A stretch of DNA of 64,000 bases from Pseudomonas asturiensis (GTDB taxonomy: Bacteria > Pseudomonadota > Gammaproteobacteria > Pseudomonadales > Pseudomonadaceae): assembly GCF_900143095.1 (NCBI RefSeq), contig NZ_FRDA01000016.1, positions 62,001-126,000 on the forward strand. The letters run 5' to 3'. The notes under the pieces are model-generated. The model did not search any database. It was not told where the DNA came from and worked only from the letters and a program-made list of their open reading frames with translations. Positions 8,701 through 18,876 of the stretch are shown one piece after another. The translations under genes and the position numbers were made by a program. The number at the start of each line of letters is the position of its first letter. Within the stretch, counting starts at the first letter, position 1.

Positions 8701-9669
8701 TCACGGACGAGGTGCGTAGGCAAACACGTCTGCGCGCATCTGGTGGGCGTCCATGCCGGCGCTGACCAACGCGTCGAGCGTGCCATAGATCATCGCAGGC
8801 GAGCCGCTGGCGTAGACATGCACGGCAGACAGATCCTTGATGTCATCGCAGACGGCCTCGTGCAGCATCCCGCAGCGCCCTTCCCAGCCACACAGGTCGC
8901 TGACCACCTTGTGCAGGAACAGATTGGGCAGCTTCTGCCACTCATCCCAGTGACTGATGGCATAGAAATCTTCGGGACGACGCACGCCCCAATACAGGTG
9001 CACAGGGTGTTTGAACCCCTTCACCCGACAGTGCTCGATCAGGCTGCTCATCTGTGCCATACCGGTACCCGCCGCGATCAGGACCAGCGGCCCATCAGGC
9101 AGCTCGGCCAGGTGTGTGTCGCCAAACGGCAGTTCGACCCGCGCCATCGCATTGCGCTGCAACTGTTCGATGAGGTTGCGTGCGCTGTCTTCGCGCACCA
9201 GCACGTGCAATTCCAGATCACGCCCGCTGTGAGGTGCCGAGGCGATGGAGAACGCTGATTTCTCACCATTCTCGCGCTCGATCATCAGGTACTGCCCGGC
9301 ATGGTAGCGCGGCGCCTTGCCTGCCGGGGCACGCAGGCGCACACGCCAGACATCGCCCCCCACCTCGACACACTCGCTCAGCTGGCAGGCAAAACTGCGC
9401 ACCGGCAACTCGCCCTTGGCCAGCACGCCATCCCACAGCACCACGCAGTCTTGCAGCGGCTCGGCCAGGCAGGTGTAGATTTCACCGTGATCCAGTTCCT
9501 GACCCGACTGCATGACCCGGCCTTCGACCAGCAGCGCCGAACAGACGTGGCAGTTGCCGTTGCGACAGCTCTGCGGGCACTCGTAGCCCAGACGCTGTGC
9601 AGCGTCGAGAATCCGCTCACCCGGCAAAGCGTCCAGCACTGCACCCGATGGCTGCAAGGTTACCCGCAT
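8701..9669 (-). CDS. CDP-6-deoxy-L-threo-hexulose-3-dehydrase reductase-like (2Fe-2S / FAD reductase)
   Basis: A 322-residue electron-transfer protein. The plant-type 2Fe-2S domain comes first, with the cysteine pattern CPQSCRNGNCHVCSALL and a fourth cysteine near YTCLAE. A ferredoxin-reductase FAD domain follows (RYHAGQYLMIE) and then an NAD(P) domain (IAAGTGMAQMSS). It is commonly annotated as AscD or CDP-6-deoxy-delta-3,4-glucoseen reductase, but its constant pairing with ubiD in pseudomonads hints at another electron acceptor. Start and ubiD stop overlap as TGATG, so translation is coupled. Confidence 0.82.
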   Translation of the reverse strand: MRVTLQPSGAVLDALPGERILDAAQRLGYECPQSCRNGNCHVCSALLVEGRVMQSGQELDHGEIYTCLAEPLQDCVVLWDGVLAKGELPVRSFACQLSECVEVGGDVWRVRLRAPAGKAPRYHAGQYLMIERENGEKSAFSIASAPHSGRDLELHVLVREDSARNLIEQLQRNAMARVELPFGDTHLAELPDGPLVLIAAGTGMAQMSSLIEHCRVKGFKHPVHLYWGVRRPEDFYAISHWDEWQKLPNLFLHKVVSDLCGWEGRCGMLHEAVCDDIKDLSAVHVYASGSPAMIYGTLDALVSAGMDAHQMRADVFAYAPRP

Positions 9670-11135
9670 CACTTGATTCCCAACTGATCCCAGATCTCGT
9701 CGACCCGACGTGTCGTGGCCTCATCCTTGACGATGGCCCTGCCCCACTCCCGACTGGTCTCACCCGGCCACTTGTTGGTCGCGTCCAGGCCCATCTTGGA
9801 GCCCAGGCCAGAGACCGGCGATGCGAAGTCCAGGTAGTCGATAGGCGTGTTGTCGATCATCACCGTGTCACGCTTGGGGTCCATGCGTGTGGTGATCGCC
9901 CAGATTACGTCGTTCCAGTCGCGGGCATTGATGTCGTCGTCGGTGACGATCACGAATTTGGTGTACATGAATTGCCGCAGGAACGACCAGACGCCCAGCA
10001 TCACCCGCTTGGCATGACCGGGATACTGTTTCTTGATGGTCACGACGGCCATGCGGTACGAGCAGCCTTCAGGCGGCAAGTAGAAATCGACGATCTCCGG
10101 AAACTGTTTCTGCAGGATCGGCACGAACACTTCGTTCAAGGCAACGCCCAGAATCGCGGGCTCATCCGGTGGACGGCCCGTGTAGGTGCTGTGATAGATC
10201 GGCTTGATGCGGTGCGTGATGCGCTCGACGGTCAGCACCGGGAAGCTGTCCACTTCGTTGTAATAACCGGTGTGGTCGCCATAGGGACCTTCAGCGGCCA
10301 TTTCGCCGGGATGGATCACGCCTTCCAGTACGATCTCGGCGCTGGCAGGCACTTGCAGGTTGCTGCCGCGGCACTTGATCAGTTCGGTACGCGAGCCGCG
10401 CAAAAGGCCGGCGAATGCGTACTCGGAGAGGCTGTCCGGCACAGGGGTCACAGCGCCCAGGATCGTCGCAGGGTCAGCACCCAGCGCCACGGCGACCGGA
10501 TAAGGCTCGCCCGGATGCTTTGCGCACCAGTCGCGAAAATCCAGCGCGCCGCCGCGATGGCTGAGCCAGCGCATGATGATCTTGTTGCGACCGATCACCT
10601 GCTGGCGGTAGATACCCAGGTTCTGGCGCTCTTTGTTCGGGCCTTTGGTCACCGTCAGGCCCCAGGTGATCAGCGGCGCAACATCGCCCGGCCAGCAGGT
10701 CTGGACCGGCAGCATGCCGAGGTCAACGTCATCACCTTCGATGACGATCTCCTGACACGGGGCGTCCTTGACGACCTTGGGTGCCATGGCGATGACCTTG
10801 CGGAAGATCGGCAGCTTGGACCAGGCGTCCTTGAGGCCTTTGGGGGGCTCGGGCTCTTTCAGGAAGGCCAGCAGCTTGCCGATCTCGCGCAATTCACTGA
10901 CCGCTTCGGCACCCATGCCCATGGCCACACGCTCGGGCGTGCCGAACAGGTTGCCCAGTACCGGAATATCAAAGCCGACCGGTTTTTCGAACAACAGGGC
11001 CGGGCCCTTCGCACGCAGGGTGCGATCACAGATCTCGGTCATTTCCAGCACGGGGGAAATCGGCATCTGAATGCGTTTCAGCTCTCCGCGCTGCTCAAGC
11101 TGCTGTACGAAATCCCTTAGATCTTTGAATTTCAT
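9669..11135 (-). CDS. ubiD: 4-hydroxy-3-polyprenylbenzoate decarboxylase UbiD
   Basis: A 488-residue decarboxylase of ubiquinone synthesis that uses prenylated FMN, supplied by UbiX. Family landmarks are MKFKDLRDFV at the start, NLGIYRQQVIGRN, the E-x-P-Y-G-D motif in AEGPYGDHTGYY with the catalytic glutamate region, and KRDTVMIDNTPIDYLDFASP near the end. I chose ATG 11135 because UbiD proteins begin MKxxDLRDF; an ATG four codons upstream (11147) is also possible. It is co-transcribed with the overlapping reductase gene and lies downstream of rho on the same strand, separated by the rho terminator. Confidence 0.95.
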   Translation of the reverse strand: MKFKDLRDFVQQLEQRGELKRIQMPISPVLEMTEICDRTLRAKGPALLFEKPVGFDIPVLGNLFGTPERVAMGMGAEAVSELREIGKLLAFLKEPEPPKGLKDAWSKLPIFRKVIAMAPKVVKDAPCQEIVIEGDDVDLGMLPVQTCWPGDVAPLITWGLTVTKGPNKERQNLGIYRQQVIGRNKIIMRWLSHRGGALDFRDWCAKHPGEPYPVAVALGADPATILGAVTPVPDSLSEYAFAGLLRGSRTELIKCRGSNLQVPASAEIVLEGVIHPGEMAAEGPYGDHTGYYNEVDSFPVLTVERITHRIKPIYHSTYTGRPPDEPAILGVALNEVFVPILQKQFPEIVDFYLPPEGCSYRMAVVTIKKQYPGHAKRVMLGVWSFLRQFMYTKFVIVTDDDINARDWNDVIWAITTRMDPKRDTVMIDNTPIDYLDFASPVSGLGSKMGLDATNKWPGETSREWGRAIVKDEATTRRVDEIWDQLGIK

Positions 11136-11215
11136 TAACCCGGCCATTTATCCAAATAGACGCACATCGTACCTGCTCTGAGCACTCAAGGCAGCTAATG
11201 AGCCAAACGACAGCC

Positions 11216-11246
11216 AAAAAAAATGGCACCCCGAAGGATGCCATTT
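11216..11246 (-). terminator. Rho gene intrinsic terminator
   Basis: The inverted repeat AAATGGCA / TGCCATTT (11221-11246) reads on the minus strand as a hairpin followed by a run of T. It lies just after the rho stop. Confidence 0.8.
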
Positions 11247-11264
11247 CTTGAATCGACCCGTCTG

Positions 11265-12524
<1,260 letters not shown>

Positions 12525-12717
12525 ATAGGAATGACGTAATCATGTATGGAGGGGGAAATTAAGCTTTTGGCTTAATGAGGCCGCGCCGCAGAGAAGGCGA
12601 CAGGATCGCGTACTAAATCGAAAGGAGAGCGTCGGCGACGGCTAGCAGGGGGCAACGGAGAAGCCGTTGCGGGGCCGAATGTACCACTCGATTTTCAAGG
12701 AGTCTAGTACGGCACAC
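12525..12717 (-). promoter_or_regulatory. rho leader and promoter region
   Basis: The non-coding stretch between trxA and rho. It contains a GGAGGGGG-type purine run close to the rho start (12547-12555, plus-strand orientation) and no convincing protein frame. E. coli Rho represses its own leader by termination; that function is inferred here from position only. Confidence 0.4.
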
Positions 12718-12750
12718 GAAAAAAGCCCCGCTATTCGCAGGGCTTTGGAA
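12718..12750 (-). terminator. trxA intrinsic terminator
   Basis: AAAGCCC and GGGCTTT arms (12722-12747) form a GC-rich hairpin. On the minus strand it is followed by TTTTTT, right after the trxA stop. Confidence 0.85.
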
Positions 12751-12754
12751 CGCT

Positions 12755-13084
12755 TCAGATGTTGGCGTCGAGGAAGGCAGCCAGCTGCGACTTCGACAGA
12801 GCACCCACCTTGGTCGCTTCAACATTGCCGTTCTTGAACAACATCAGCGTCGGGATACCACGTACGCCGTGCTTGGCCGGGGTTTCCTGATTTTCGTCGA
12901 TGTTCAGTTTGGCAACGGTCAGCTTGCCTTCGTAGGTGCTGGCAATTTCGTCCAGAACCGGGGCAATCATCTTGCAAGGGCCACACCATTCAGCCCAGTA
13001 GTCAACCAGCACAGGGCCTTGGGCCTTGAGTACATCGGCTTCGAAGCTGGCGTCGGTGACGTGTTTGATCTTGTCGCTACTCAT
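12755..13084 (-). CDS. trxA: Thioredoxin
   Basis: A 109-residue cytosolic disulfide reductase with the active site WCGPC (33-37, cysteines 34 and 37), the buried aspartate in LVDYWAE, and the cis-proline loop GIPTLMLF. It donates electrons to ribonucleotide reductase, methionine sulfoxide reductase and others. Length and motifs are canonical. The trxA-rho order is the same as in enterics. Confidence 0.97.
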   Translation of the reverse strand: MSSDKIKHVTDASFEADVLKAQGPVLVDYWAEWCGPCKMIAPVLDEIASTYEGKLTVAKLNIDENQETPAKHGVRGIPTLMLFKNGNVEATKVGALSKSQLAAFLDANI

Positions 13085-13206
13085 GGATGTCTCCGAGTTC
13101 GTAGGCTAAAAAACGACGCTCATCATAACGGGCCTCATGACATTCAGGAAGCAAAGGTTCATTGAGTCTGGCTATGACGGCCGATGAGTCAGGTTATAGC
13201 TCATCC

Positions 13207-13914
13207 CTAGCTCGAAGGGGAAACGAAAACGATGCCAGTGCGCAGCGCAGCGCCTCTGATGTGCTCCTGCATGGCCTTTTGCGCAGGACCAGAGGCATGA
13301 CGGGCCAGCGCGCGGATGATCTTGCGGTGCTCTTGCCAGGTTTCCATGACCCTGGCCGCCCTTATGAACGGCATTTTCTGACTTTCCAGGAAGATGTCGG
13401 CACCTGCGGTCACAATTCCGAGCATTGCCTGGTTGCCGCTGGCCACCAGAATGTGCCGGTGAAACTCGAAATCCAGACGCGCAGCGGCCTCGAAGTCGCC
13501 GGCGCGCAATTCAAGGCGCATGGCCTCGACGTTATCTTCCAGCACATCCCGTTCGTCGGCCGTCAGCGTCACCGCGGCCAGACCTGCGGCGAAGCCTTCC
13601 AGCGCATAACGCAATTGAAACGTATCCGCTGGCGACACCTGAGCATCGAAAGGCCAGGAAAATCCACCTGTGCGCTGTTCTGGTTCAGAAAGCGATTGCA
13701 CGAACACGCCCTTGCCGGGCTGCACACTGACGACCCCCAGCGCACTGAGCGAGGACAGCGCTTCACGCAGCGAGGCACGGCTGACGCCCAGCAAAACGGC
13801 CAGATCGCGTTGCGACGGCAGGCTGTCACCGGGTTTATAGCCTTGCTCGGCAATCAGCTTGCGGATTGCCCTGAGCGCCGATTCAGGTACTGCGAGCGAA
13901 GTGTTAGGCATCAC
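13207..13914 (-). CDS. FadR-subfamily GntR transcriptional regulator
   Basis: A 235-residue repressor-type regulator. The N-terminal winged helix (about 10-75) has GDSLPSQRDLAVLLGVSRASLREAL, of which SQRDLA to SLREAL is the recognition unit. The C-terminal all-helical FCD domain (about 90-220) keeps the acid and histidine positions of the metal/ligand site (LDFEFHRHI and the distal QEHI). It is divergent from an amino-acid-type ABC importer with operator-like repeats between them, so control of that importer and of itself is the natural inference. The ligand is unknown. Confidence 0.88.
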   Translation of the reverse strand: MMPNTSLAVPESALRAIRKLIAEQGYKPGDSLPSQRDLAVLLGVSRASLREALSSLSALGVVSVQPGKGVFVQSLSEPEQRTGGFSWPFDAQVSPADTFQLRYALEGFAAGLAAVTLTADERDVLEDNVEAMRLELRAGDFEAAARLDFEFHRHILVASGNQAMLGIVTAGADIFLESQKMPFIRAARVMETWQEHRKIIRALARHASGPAQKAMQEHIRGAALRTGIVFVSPSS

Positions 13915-13940
13915 TGTTCAGGCCAGTCAGTCCAGTAAAA
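13915..13940. promoter_or_regulatory. Operator-like repeat, copy 1 (regulator side)
   Basis: TGTTCAGGCCAGTCAGTCC begins the 26-base unit that abuts the regulator's start codon. It matches copy 2 at about 21 of 26 positions in the same orientation. The core, read on the minus strand as CTGGACTGACTGG, is an imperfect TGGT-n3-ACCA site of the FadR/PdhR type. Confidence 0.5.
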
Positions 13941-14039
13941 ATCCCTTTTAGCGTCATCGCGCACATTCGGCAAGCGACGCCCAGCACTGGGGCGGCCGGG
14001 CTTTGGGGCGCGCCAAAGCAGGGCGCACCCCTGCCTGAC

Positions 14040-14065
14040 TGTTCAGACCAGTAAGACCAAAAAAC
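14040..14065. promoter_or_regulatory. Operator-like repeat, copy 2 (transporter side)
   Basis: TGTTCAGACCAGTAAGACC begins the second copy, about 100 bases before the binding-protein gene. On the minus strand the core TGGTCTTACTGG fits the TGGT-n3-ACCA pattern with few mismatches. A repressor bound at both copies could block the divergent promoters. Confidence 0.5.
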
Positions 14066-14162
14066 CGCTGCACACCTTGAGTTATGGCACAAACATGATG
14101 AGTGGCATGGGCTGTGCACTACCGGACAAGCCAACATCTTTCGTTCCGCCCGGAGAGTTCTC

Positions 14163-14948
14163 ATGACCAAGCGTTACAGCGCCCTGCTTACTGCCCTGTT
14201 TGCCAGCCTGATGCTGAGCCAGGCCCCAGCCCATGCCAATGGCCTGGAAGACGTCGTAGCGCGCGGCACCTTGAAAGTTGCCGTTCCTCAGGATTTCCCG
14301 CCGTTCGGTTCGGTAGGCCCGGACATGAAGCCGCGCGGTCTGGACATCGACACCGCACAACTGCTGGCCGACAAGTTGAAGGTCAAGCTGGAACTGACGC
14401 CGGTCAACAGCACCAACCGCATCCCGTTCCTGACCACCGGCAAGGTCGACCTGGTGATTTCAAGCCTGGGCAAAAACCCGGATCGCGAGAAAGTCATCGA
14501 CTTCTCGCGGGCCTACGCGCCGTTCTATCTGGCTGTGTTCGGTCCGCCTGATGCCCCGATCAAGGAAATCGCCGACCTCAATGGCAAGACCATCAGCGTG
14601 ACCCGCGGCGCAATCGAAGACATCGAGCTGTCGGCCGTCGCGCCACAAGGTGCAACCATCAAGCGCTTCGAGGACAACAACTCCACCATCGCGGCCTACC
14701 TCGCAGGTCAGACCGATCTGATCGCCAGCGGCAACGTGGTGATGGTTGCGATCAGCGAGCGCAACCCCAAGCGTATTCCAGCATTGAAAGTGAAGCTCAA
14801 GGACTCGCCTGTGTACGTCGGCGTGAACAAGGGGCAGCCGGAACTGCTGGCCAGGGTCAACGAGATCCTGAATGCCGCCAAGGCCGATGGCACGCTGGAA
14901 AAAGCGTCCACCACCTGGCTCAAGCAGCCGCTGCCAGCCGATCTTTGA
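14163..14948 (+). CDS. ABC transporter substrate-binding protein (polar amino acid type)
   Basis: A 261-residue periplasmic binding protein with a signal peptide ending at AHA (about residue 25). It is followed by the type 3 solute-binding fold: RGTLKVAVPQDFPPFGS, MKPRGLDIDTAQLLADKL, and DLVISSLGKNPDREKVIDFSRAY. These are hallmarks of glutamate, glutamine, histidine or opine-type receptors; the exact ligand cannot be read from sequence. It is the first gene of a tight four-gene import operon divergent from the GntR regulator. Confidence 0.9.
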   Translation: MTKRYSALLTALFASLMLSQAPAHANGLEDVVARGTLKVAVPQDFPPFGSVGPDMKPRGLDIDTAQLLADKLKVKLELTPVNSTNRIPFLTTGKVDLVISSLGKNPDREKVIDFSRAYAPFYLAVFGPPDAPIKEIADLNGKTISVTRGAIEDIELSAVAPQGATIKRFEDNNSTIAAYLAGQTDLIASGNVVMVAISERNPKRIPALKVKLKDSPVYVGVNKGQPELLARVNEILNAAKADGTLEKASTTWLKQPLPADL

Positions 14949-14978
14949 TCACCGTTTTCTGATTCACAGGGTCTGCCG

Positions 14979-15644
14979 ATGGCTTATCACTTCGACTTTG
15001 CGCCCGTTCTGCAGAACATTGATCTGCTGTTGCGCGGCGCATTATTCACGCTGGAACTGACCGCCATTGGCACTTTGCTCGGCGTCAGCCTGGGGATCGT
15101 CGGTGCTGTTGTAAGGGCCTGGAAGATCCAGCCCTTCGCGACGATCTTTGCGGTGTACGTGGAGTTGATCCGCAATACGCCGTTTCTGGTCCAGCTGTTC
15201 TTCATTTTCTTCGGCCTGCCCTCGCTGGGCATGCAGATATCGGAGTGGCAGGCCGCCGTGCTGGCAATGGTCATCAACCTGGGGGCCTATTCCACGGAAA
15301 TCATCCGCGCAGGCATTCAGGCGATTCCCAAAGGGCAGCTCGAAGCCTCGGCGGCCCTGGCGATGAATCGCTATGAGACCTTCCGTTATGTCGTGCTGGT
15401 GCCAGCCTTGAGCAAGGTCTGGCCCGCCCTGAGCAGCCAGATCATCATTGTGATGCTCGGTTCGGCGGTCTGTTCGCAGATCGCTACGGAAGAGCTGAGC
15501 TTTTTTGCCAACTTCATCCAGTCGCGCAATTTCCGCTCGTTCGAAACCTACATCGTCACCACGCTGATCTACCTGTGCATGGCCCTGCTGATCAGGCAAT
15601 TGCTGGCCTGGATCGGGCGTCGCTACATCTCGAGGAGCAGCTGA
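14979..15644 (+). CDS. Amino acid ABC transporter permease (first)
   Basis: A 221-residue inner-membrane permease of the HisM/GlnP type with about five hydrophobic segments. The ATPase-coupling EAA loop is EIIRAGIQAIPKGQLEASAA. Its last base is shared with the first base of the next gene (TGATG), showing translational coupling. Confidence 0.9.
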   Translation: MAYHFDFAPVLQNIDLLLRGALFTLELTAIGTLLGVSLGIVGAVVRAWKIQPFATIFAVYVELIRNTPFLVQLFFIFFGLPSLGMQISEWQAAVLAMVINLGAYSTEIIRAGIQAIPKGQLEASAALAMNRYETFRYVVLVPALSKVWPALSSQIIIVMLGSAVCSQIATEELSFFANFIQSRNFRSFETYIVTTLIYLCMALLIRQLLAWIGRRYISRSS

Positions 15645-16291
15645 TGGACTTTACCCTCTGGGACATCCTGCGCAACCTGTTGACCGGCCTGCAATGGACC
15701 GTCGCCCTGTCGCTGGTGGCGTTCATCGGTGGCGGGCTGATCGGCCTGCTGGTGATGGGCATGCGCACCTCGGAGAAATCCGGGCCGCGTGTAGCCGCCA
15801 GCTTATATATAGAACTGTTTCAGGGCACCCCGCTGTTGATGCAGCTGTTTCTGGTGTTCTTCGGCGTCGCGCTGATGGGGATGGATATTTCCCCATGGGC
15901 AGCCGCCGCGCTGGCCCTGACGCTGTTCACCAGTGCCTACCTTGCGGAAATCTGGCGCGGCTGCGTGGAGTCAATCTCCAAAGGTCAGTGGGAAGCGTCC
16001 GCCAGCCTGGCGCTCACCCCGTTTGAGCAGATGCGTTATGTGATCCTGCCTCAGGCCCTGCGTATCGCTGTTGCGCCAACGGTCGGCTTTTCGGTGCAGG
16101 TGGTCAAAGGCACAGCCGTGACCTCGATCATCGGGTTCACCGAGCTGACCAAGACCGGCAGCATGCTGGCCAATGCCACGTTCGAACCTTTCATGGTCTA
16201 TGGCTTCGTTGCCCTGGGCTATTTCATCCTCTGCTATCCGTTGTCGCTCTGCGCGCGCCATCTGGAAAGGAGACTGCATGCCTCTGCTTAG
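15644..16291 (+). CDS. Amino acid ABC transporter permease (second)
   Basis: A 215-residue partner permease, again HisM/GlnP type, with its own EAA loop (EIWRGCVESISKGQWEASAS). It probably pairs with the preceding permease as a heterodimer. ATG 15644 was chosen because it overlaps the upstream stop; the frame is open further upstream but inside the previous gene. The last 14 bases overlap the ATPase gene. Confidence 0.9.
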   Translation: MDFTLWDILRNLLTGLQWTVALSLVAFIGGGLIGLLVMGMRTSEKSGPRVAASLYIELFQGTPLLMQLFLVFFGVALMGMDISPWAAAALALTLFTSAYLAEIWRGCVESISKGQWEASASLALTPFEQMRYVILPQALRIAVAPTVGFSVQVVKGTAVTSIIGFTELTKTGSMLANATFEPFMVYGFVALGYFILCYPLSLCARHLERRLHASA

Positions 16292-17012
16292 AATTTCCGC
16301 CCTGCACAAATACTACGGCGACCATCACGTTCTCAAAGGCATCGACCTTTCCGTGGAAGAAGGCCAGGTGGTGGCGATCATCGGCCGCAGCGGCTCGGGC
16401 AAGAGCACGCTATTGCGCACCCTCAATGGGCTGGAGTCGATCAACGACGGCGTGATCGAAGTCGATGGCGAATACCTGGACGCCGCGCGGGCCGATCTGC
16501 GCACGCTGCGGCAGAAAGTCGGCATGGTGTTCCAGCAGTTCAACCTGTTTCCGCACCTGAGCGTGGGCGAAAACGTGATGCTCGCGCCGCAGGTCGTGCA
16601 GAAAGTGCCCAAAGCCGAAGCGGCAAAGCTGGCGAGGCAGATGCTGGAACGTGTCGGGCTGGGCGAGAAGTTCGATGCCTTCCCGGATCGGCTGTCGGGC
16701 GGTCAACAGCAACGCGTGGCGATTGCCCGTGCGCTGGCGATGTCGCCCAAGGTGCTGCTGTGCGACGAGATCACGTCTGCGCTGGACCCGGAGCTGGTTA
16801 ACGAAGTGCTCAGCGTCGTGCGCCAGCTGGCTGCCGATGGCATGACGCTGATCATGGTCACCCATGAAATGCGCTTCGCCCGGGAAGTGGGCGACAAACT
16901 GGTGTTCATGCACCAGGGCAAGGTGCATGAAGTGGGCGATCCGAAAGAACTGTTCGCCAACCCGAAAACCCCGGAACTGGCCAACTTTATCGGGACAGTG
17001 GAACAGGCGTGA
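16278..17012 (+). CDS. Amino acid ABC transporter ATP-binding protein
   Basis: A 244-residue cytosolic ATPase energising the importer. Walker A is GRSGSGKST (36-44), the Q-loop lies in VFQQFNLFPHL, the signature is LSGGQQQR and Walker B is VLLCDEITSALDPE; the switch histidine is in MVTHEM. ATG 16278 follows AAAGGAGA and gives the usual GlnQ/HisP start. It is the last gene of the operon; no clear terminator hairpin with a T run was seen before the REP doublet at 17043. Confidence 0.93.
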   Translation: MPLLRISALHKYYGDHHVLKGIDLSVEEGQVVAIIGRSGSGKSTLLRTLNGLESINDGVIEVDGEYLDAARADLRTLRQKVGMVFQQFNLFPHLSVGENVMLAPQVVQKVPKAEAAKLARQMLERVGLGEKFDAFPDRLSGGQQQRVAIARALAMSPKVLLCDEITSALDPELVNEVLSVVRQLAADGMTLIMVTHEMRFAREVGDKLVFMHQGKVHEVGDPKELFANPKTPELANFIGTVEQA

Positions 17013-17042
17013 GACACAGGCCTCACTGAACAAACGAGCCCC

Positions 17043-17127
17043 TTGGGAGGGGCTTGCCCGCCATGAACGATGACGCGATTTTTCTGAAAAACCGTGCCGA
17101 CTTCATCGCCGGCAAGCCGCCTCCCAC
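17043..17127. repeat. REP doublet (GGCTTGCC type)
   Basis: Inverted arms TTGGGAGGGGCTTGCCCGC (17043-17061) and GCCGGCAAGCCGCCTCCCAC (17108-17127), 46 bases apart, in the 361-base gap between the ABC operon and ppx. They have the head-to-head layout of Pseudomonas REP elements. The rest of this gap (17128-17373) holds only the ppx promoter area; I see no gene. Confidence 0.7.
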
Positions 17128-17373
17128 AGCACCGTGTTAGCGGCGACACAGCGCAGCCCCGAAGAGGCGGCGGTGTCGCCCGCGAGCCCGTGCCTGCCGA
17201 GCGACAGCGTAGCGTAGCGTCGAAGATATAAGGAGCGCGCCAGTCTGGCTCGGCCAGGAACGATCGCCGGGCCAGATTAATACCGGGTATTTCAGCCGCT
17301 TGGGCAGCTTCGCGTTGGCGGCAGAGGTGGATCGTGGCACGATGGCGCGGTTATCGAACGGGATTGCCAGACC

Positions 17374-18876
17374 ATGCCGCACTCTAAACCCAAGAATCTT
17401 TCACTGATCGCCGCTATCGACCTGGGCTCCAACAGCTTCCATATGGTTGTGGCAAAAGCCAATCAGGGCGAAATTCGCATTCTTGAGCGCCTGGGCGAGA
17501 AGGTGCAGTTGGCAGCCGGAATCACCGAAGAGCGCCAGCTCACTGAAGAATCCATGCAGCGGGGCCTCGACTGCCTCAAGCGTTTCGCCCAGCTGATCAA
17601 CGGCCTGCCGCTCGGCGCCGTGCGTATCGTGGGCACCAATGCCCTGCGCGAAGCCCGCAACCGCAATGATTTCATTCACCGTGCCGAAGAAATCCTGGGC
17701 CATCCGGTGGAAGTCATCTCCGGCCGCGAAGAAGCACGCCTCATCTACCTGGGCGTCTCCCATACCCTGGCAGACACTCCCGGCAAACGCCTGGTGGCCG
17801 ACATTGGCGGCGGCAGCACCGAGTTCATCATCGGCCAGCGTTTCGAGCCTCTGCTGCGCGAAAGCCTGCAGATGGGCTGCGTGAGTTTCACCCAGCGCTA
17901 CTTCCGCGACGGCAAGGTGACACCTGCCCGCTACGCCCAGGCCTACACCGCCGCCCGCCTGGAAATCATGAGCATCGAACACGCGCTGCATCGCTTGAAG
18001 TGGGATGAAGCCATCGGCTCCTCCGGAACCATTCGTGCGATTGGTGTGGCGCTCAAGGCCAACGGCTACGGCGCAGGCGAGGTCAACGCCGAAGGGCTGG
18101 CCTGGCTCAAGCGCAAACTGTTCAAGCTGGGTGACGTCGAGAAAATCGACTTTGACGGCATCAAGCCCGACCGTCGCGCGATCTTCCCGGCGGGCCTGGC
18201 CATTCTGGAAGCTATCTTCGACGCCCTCGAACTCAAGCGCATGGATCACTGCGAAGGTGCCCTGCGAGAAGGTGTGCTGTATGACCTGATGGGTCGCCAT
18301 CATCACGAAGACGTGCGCGAGCGTACGCTGACGTCGCTGATGGAGCGTTACCACGTTGACATGGAACAGGCCGCTCGCGTCGAGGCCAAGGCCCTGCACG
18401 CGCTGGAACAGGTCGCCGAGAGCTGGGACCTGCAGCACGAAAGCTATGCAGAGCTGCTGAGCTGGGCTGCCAAAGTGCATGAAGTGGGCCTGGACATCGC
18501 CCACTATCATTACCACAAGCATGGCGCTTACCTGATCGAGCACTCCGACCTGGCCGGCTTCTCACGCGAAGACCAGCAGATGCTCGCGCTGCTGGTGCGC
18601 GGGCATCGCCGTAACATTCCCAAGGACAAGTTTGCCGAGTTTGGCGATGAAGGCATCAAGCTGATTCGCCTGTGCGTACTGCTGCGCTTCGCGATCCTGT
18701 TCCACCACATTCGTGGCACCCAGGAGATGCCACGTGTAGTGCTGCGTGCGGACGGTCCGAACCTGGATGCGGAATTCCCGACCGGCTGGCTGGAAAACAA
18801 CCAGCTGACTCAGGCCGACTTCGCGCTGGAAGCGGAGTGGCTGACCCGAGTCGGCATCGTCTTCAGCGTACGCTGA
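17374..18876 (+). CDS. ppx: Exopolyphosphatase
   Basis: A 500-residue enzyme that releases orthophosphate from polyphosphate ends and hydrolyses pppGpp. The sugar kinase/Hsp70/actin fold is shown by AAIDLGSNSFHMVV (phosphate 1 loop), GTNALREARN, and the second phosphate loop VADIGGGSTEFIIG; the C-terminal HD-like region contains AAKVHEVGLDIAHYHYHKH. It converges with ppk, and the two genes overlap by 14 bases at their 3' ends, placing opposing activities tail to tail. Confidence 0.95.
   Translation: MPHSKPKNLSLIAAIDLGSNSFHMVVAKANQGEIRILERLGEKVQLAAGITEERQLTEESMQRGLDCLKRFAQLINGLPLGAVRIVGTNALREARNRNDFIHRAEEILGHPVEVISGREEARLIYLGVSHTLADTPGKRLVADIGGGSTEFIIGQRFEPLLRESLQMGCVSFTQRYFRDGKVTPARYAQAYTAARLEIMSIEHALHRLKWDEAIGSSGTIRAIGVALKANGYGAGEVNAEGLAWLKRKLFKLGDVEKIDFDGIKPDRRAIFPAGLAILEAIFDALELKRMDHCEGALREGVLYDLMGRHHHEDVRERTLTSLMERYHVDMEQAARVEAKALHALEQVAESWDLQHESYAELLSWAAKVHEVGLDIAHYHYHKHGAYLIEHSDLAGFSREDQQMLALLVRGHRRNIPKDKFAEFGDEGIKLIRLCVLLRFAILFHHIRGTQEMPRVVLRADGPNLDAEFPTGWLENNQLTQADFALEAEWLTRVGIVFSVR

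Noticed and set aside
17401..18543. A 380-codon minus-strand frame opposite ppx
   Set aside because: Antisense to ppx with no ribosome binding site or recognisable domain.
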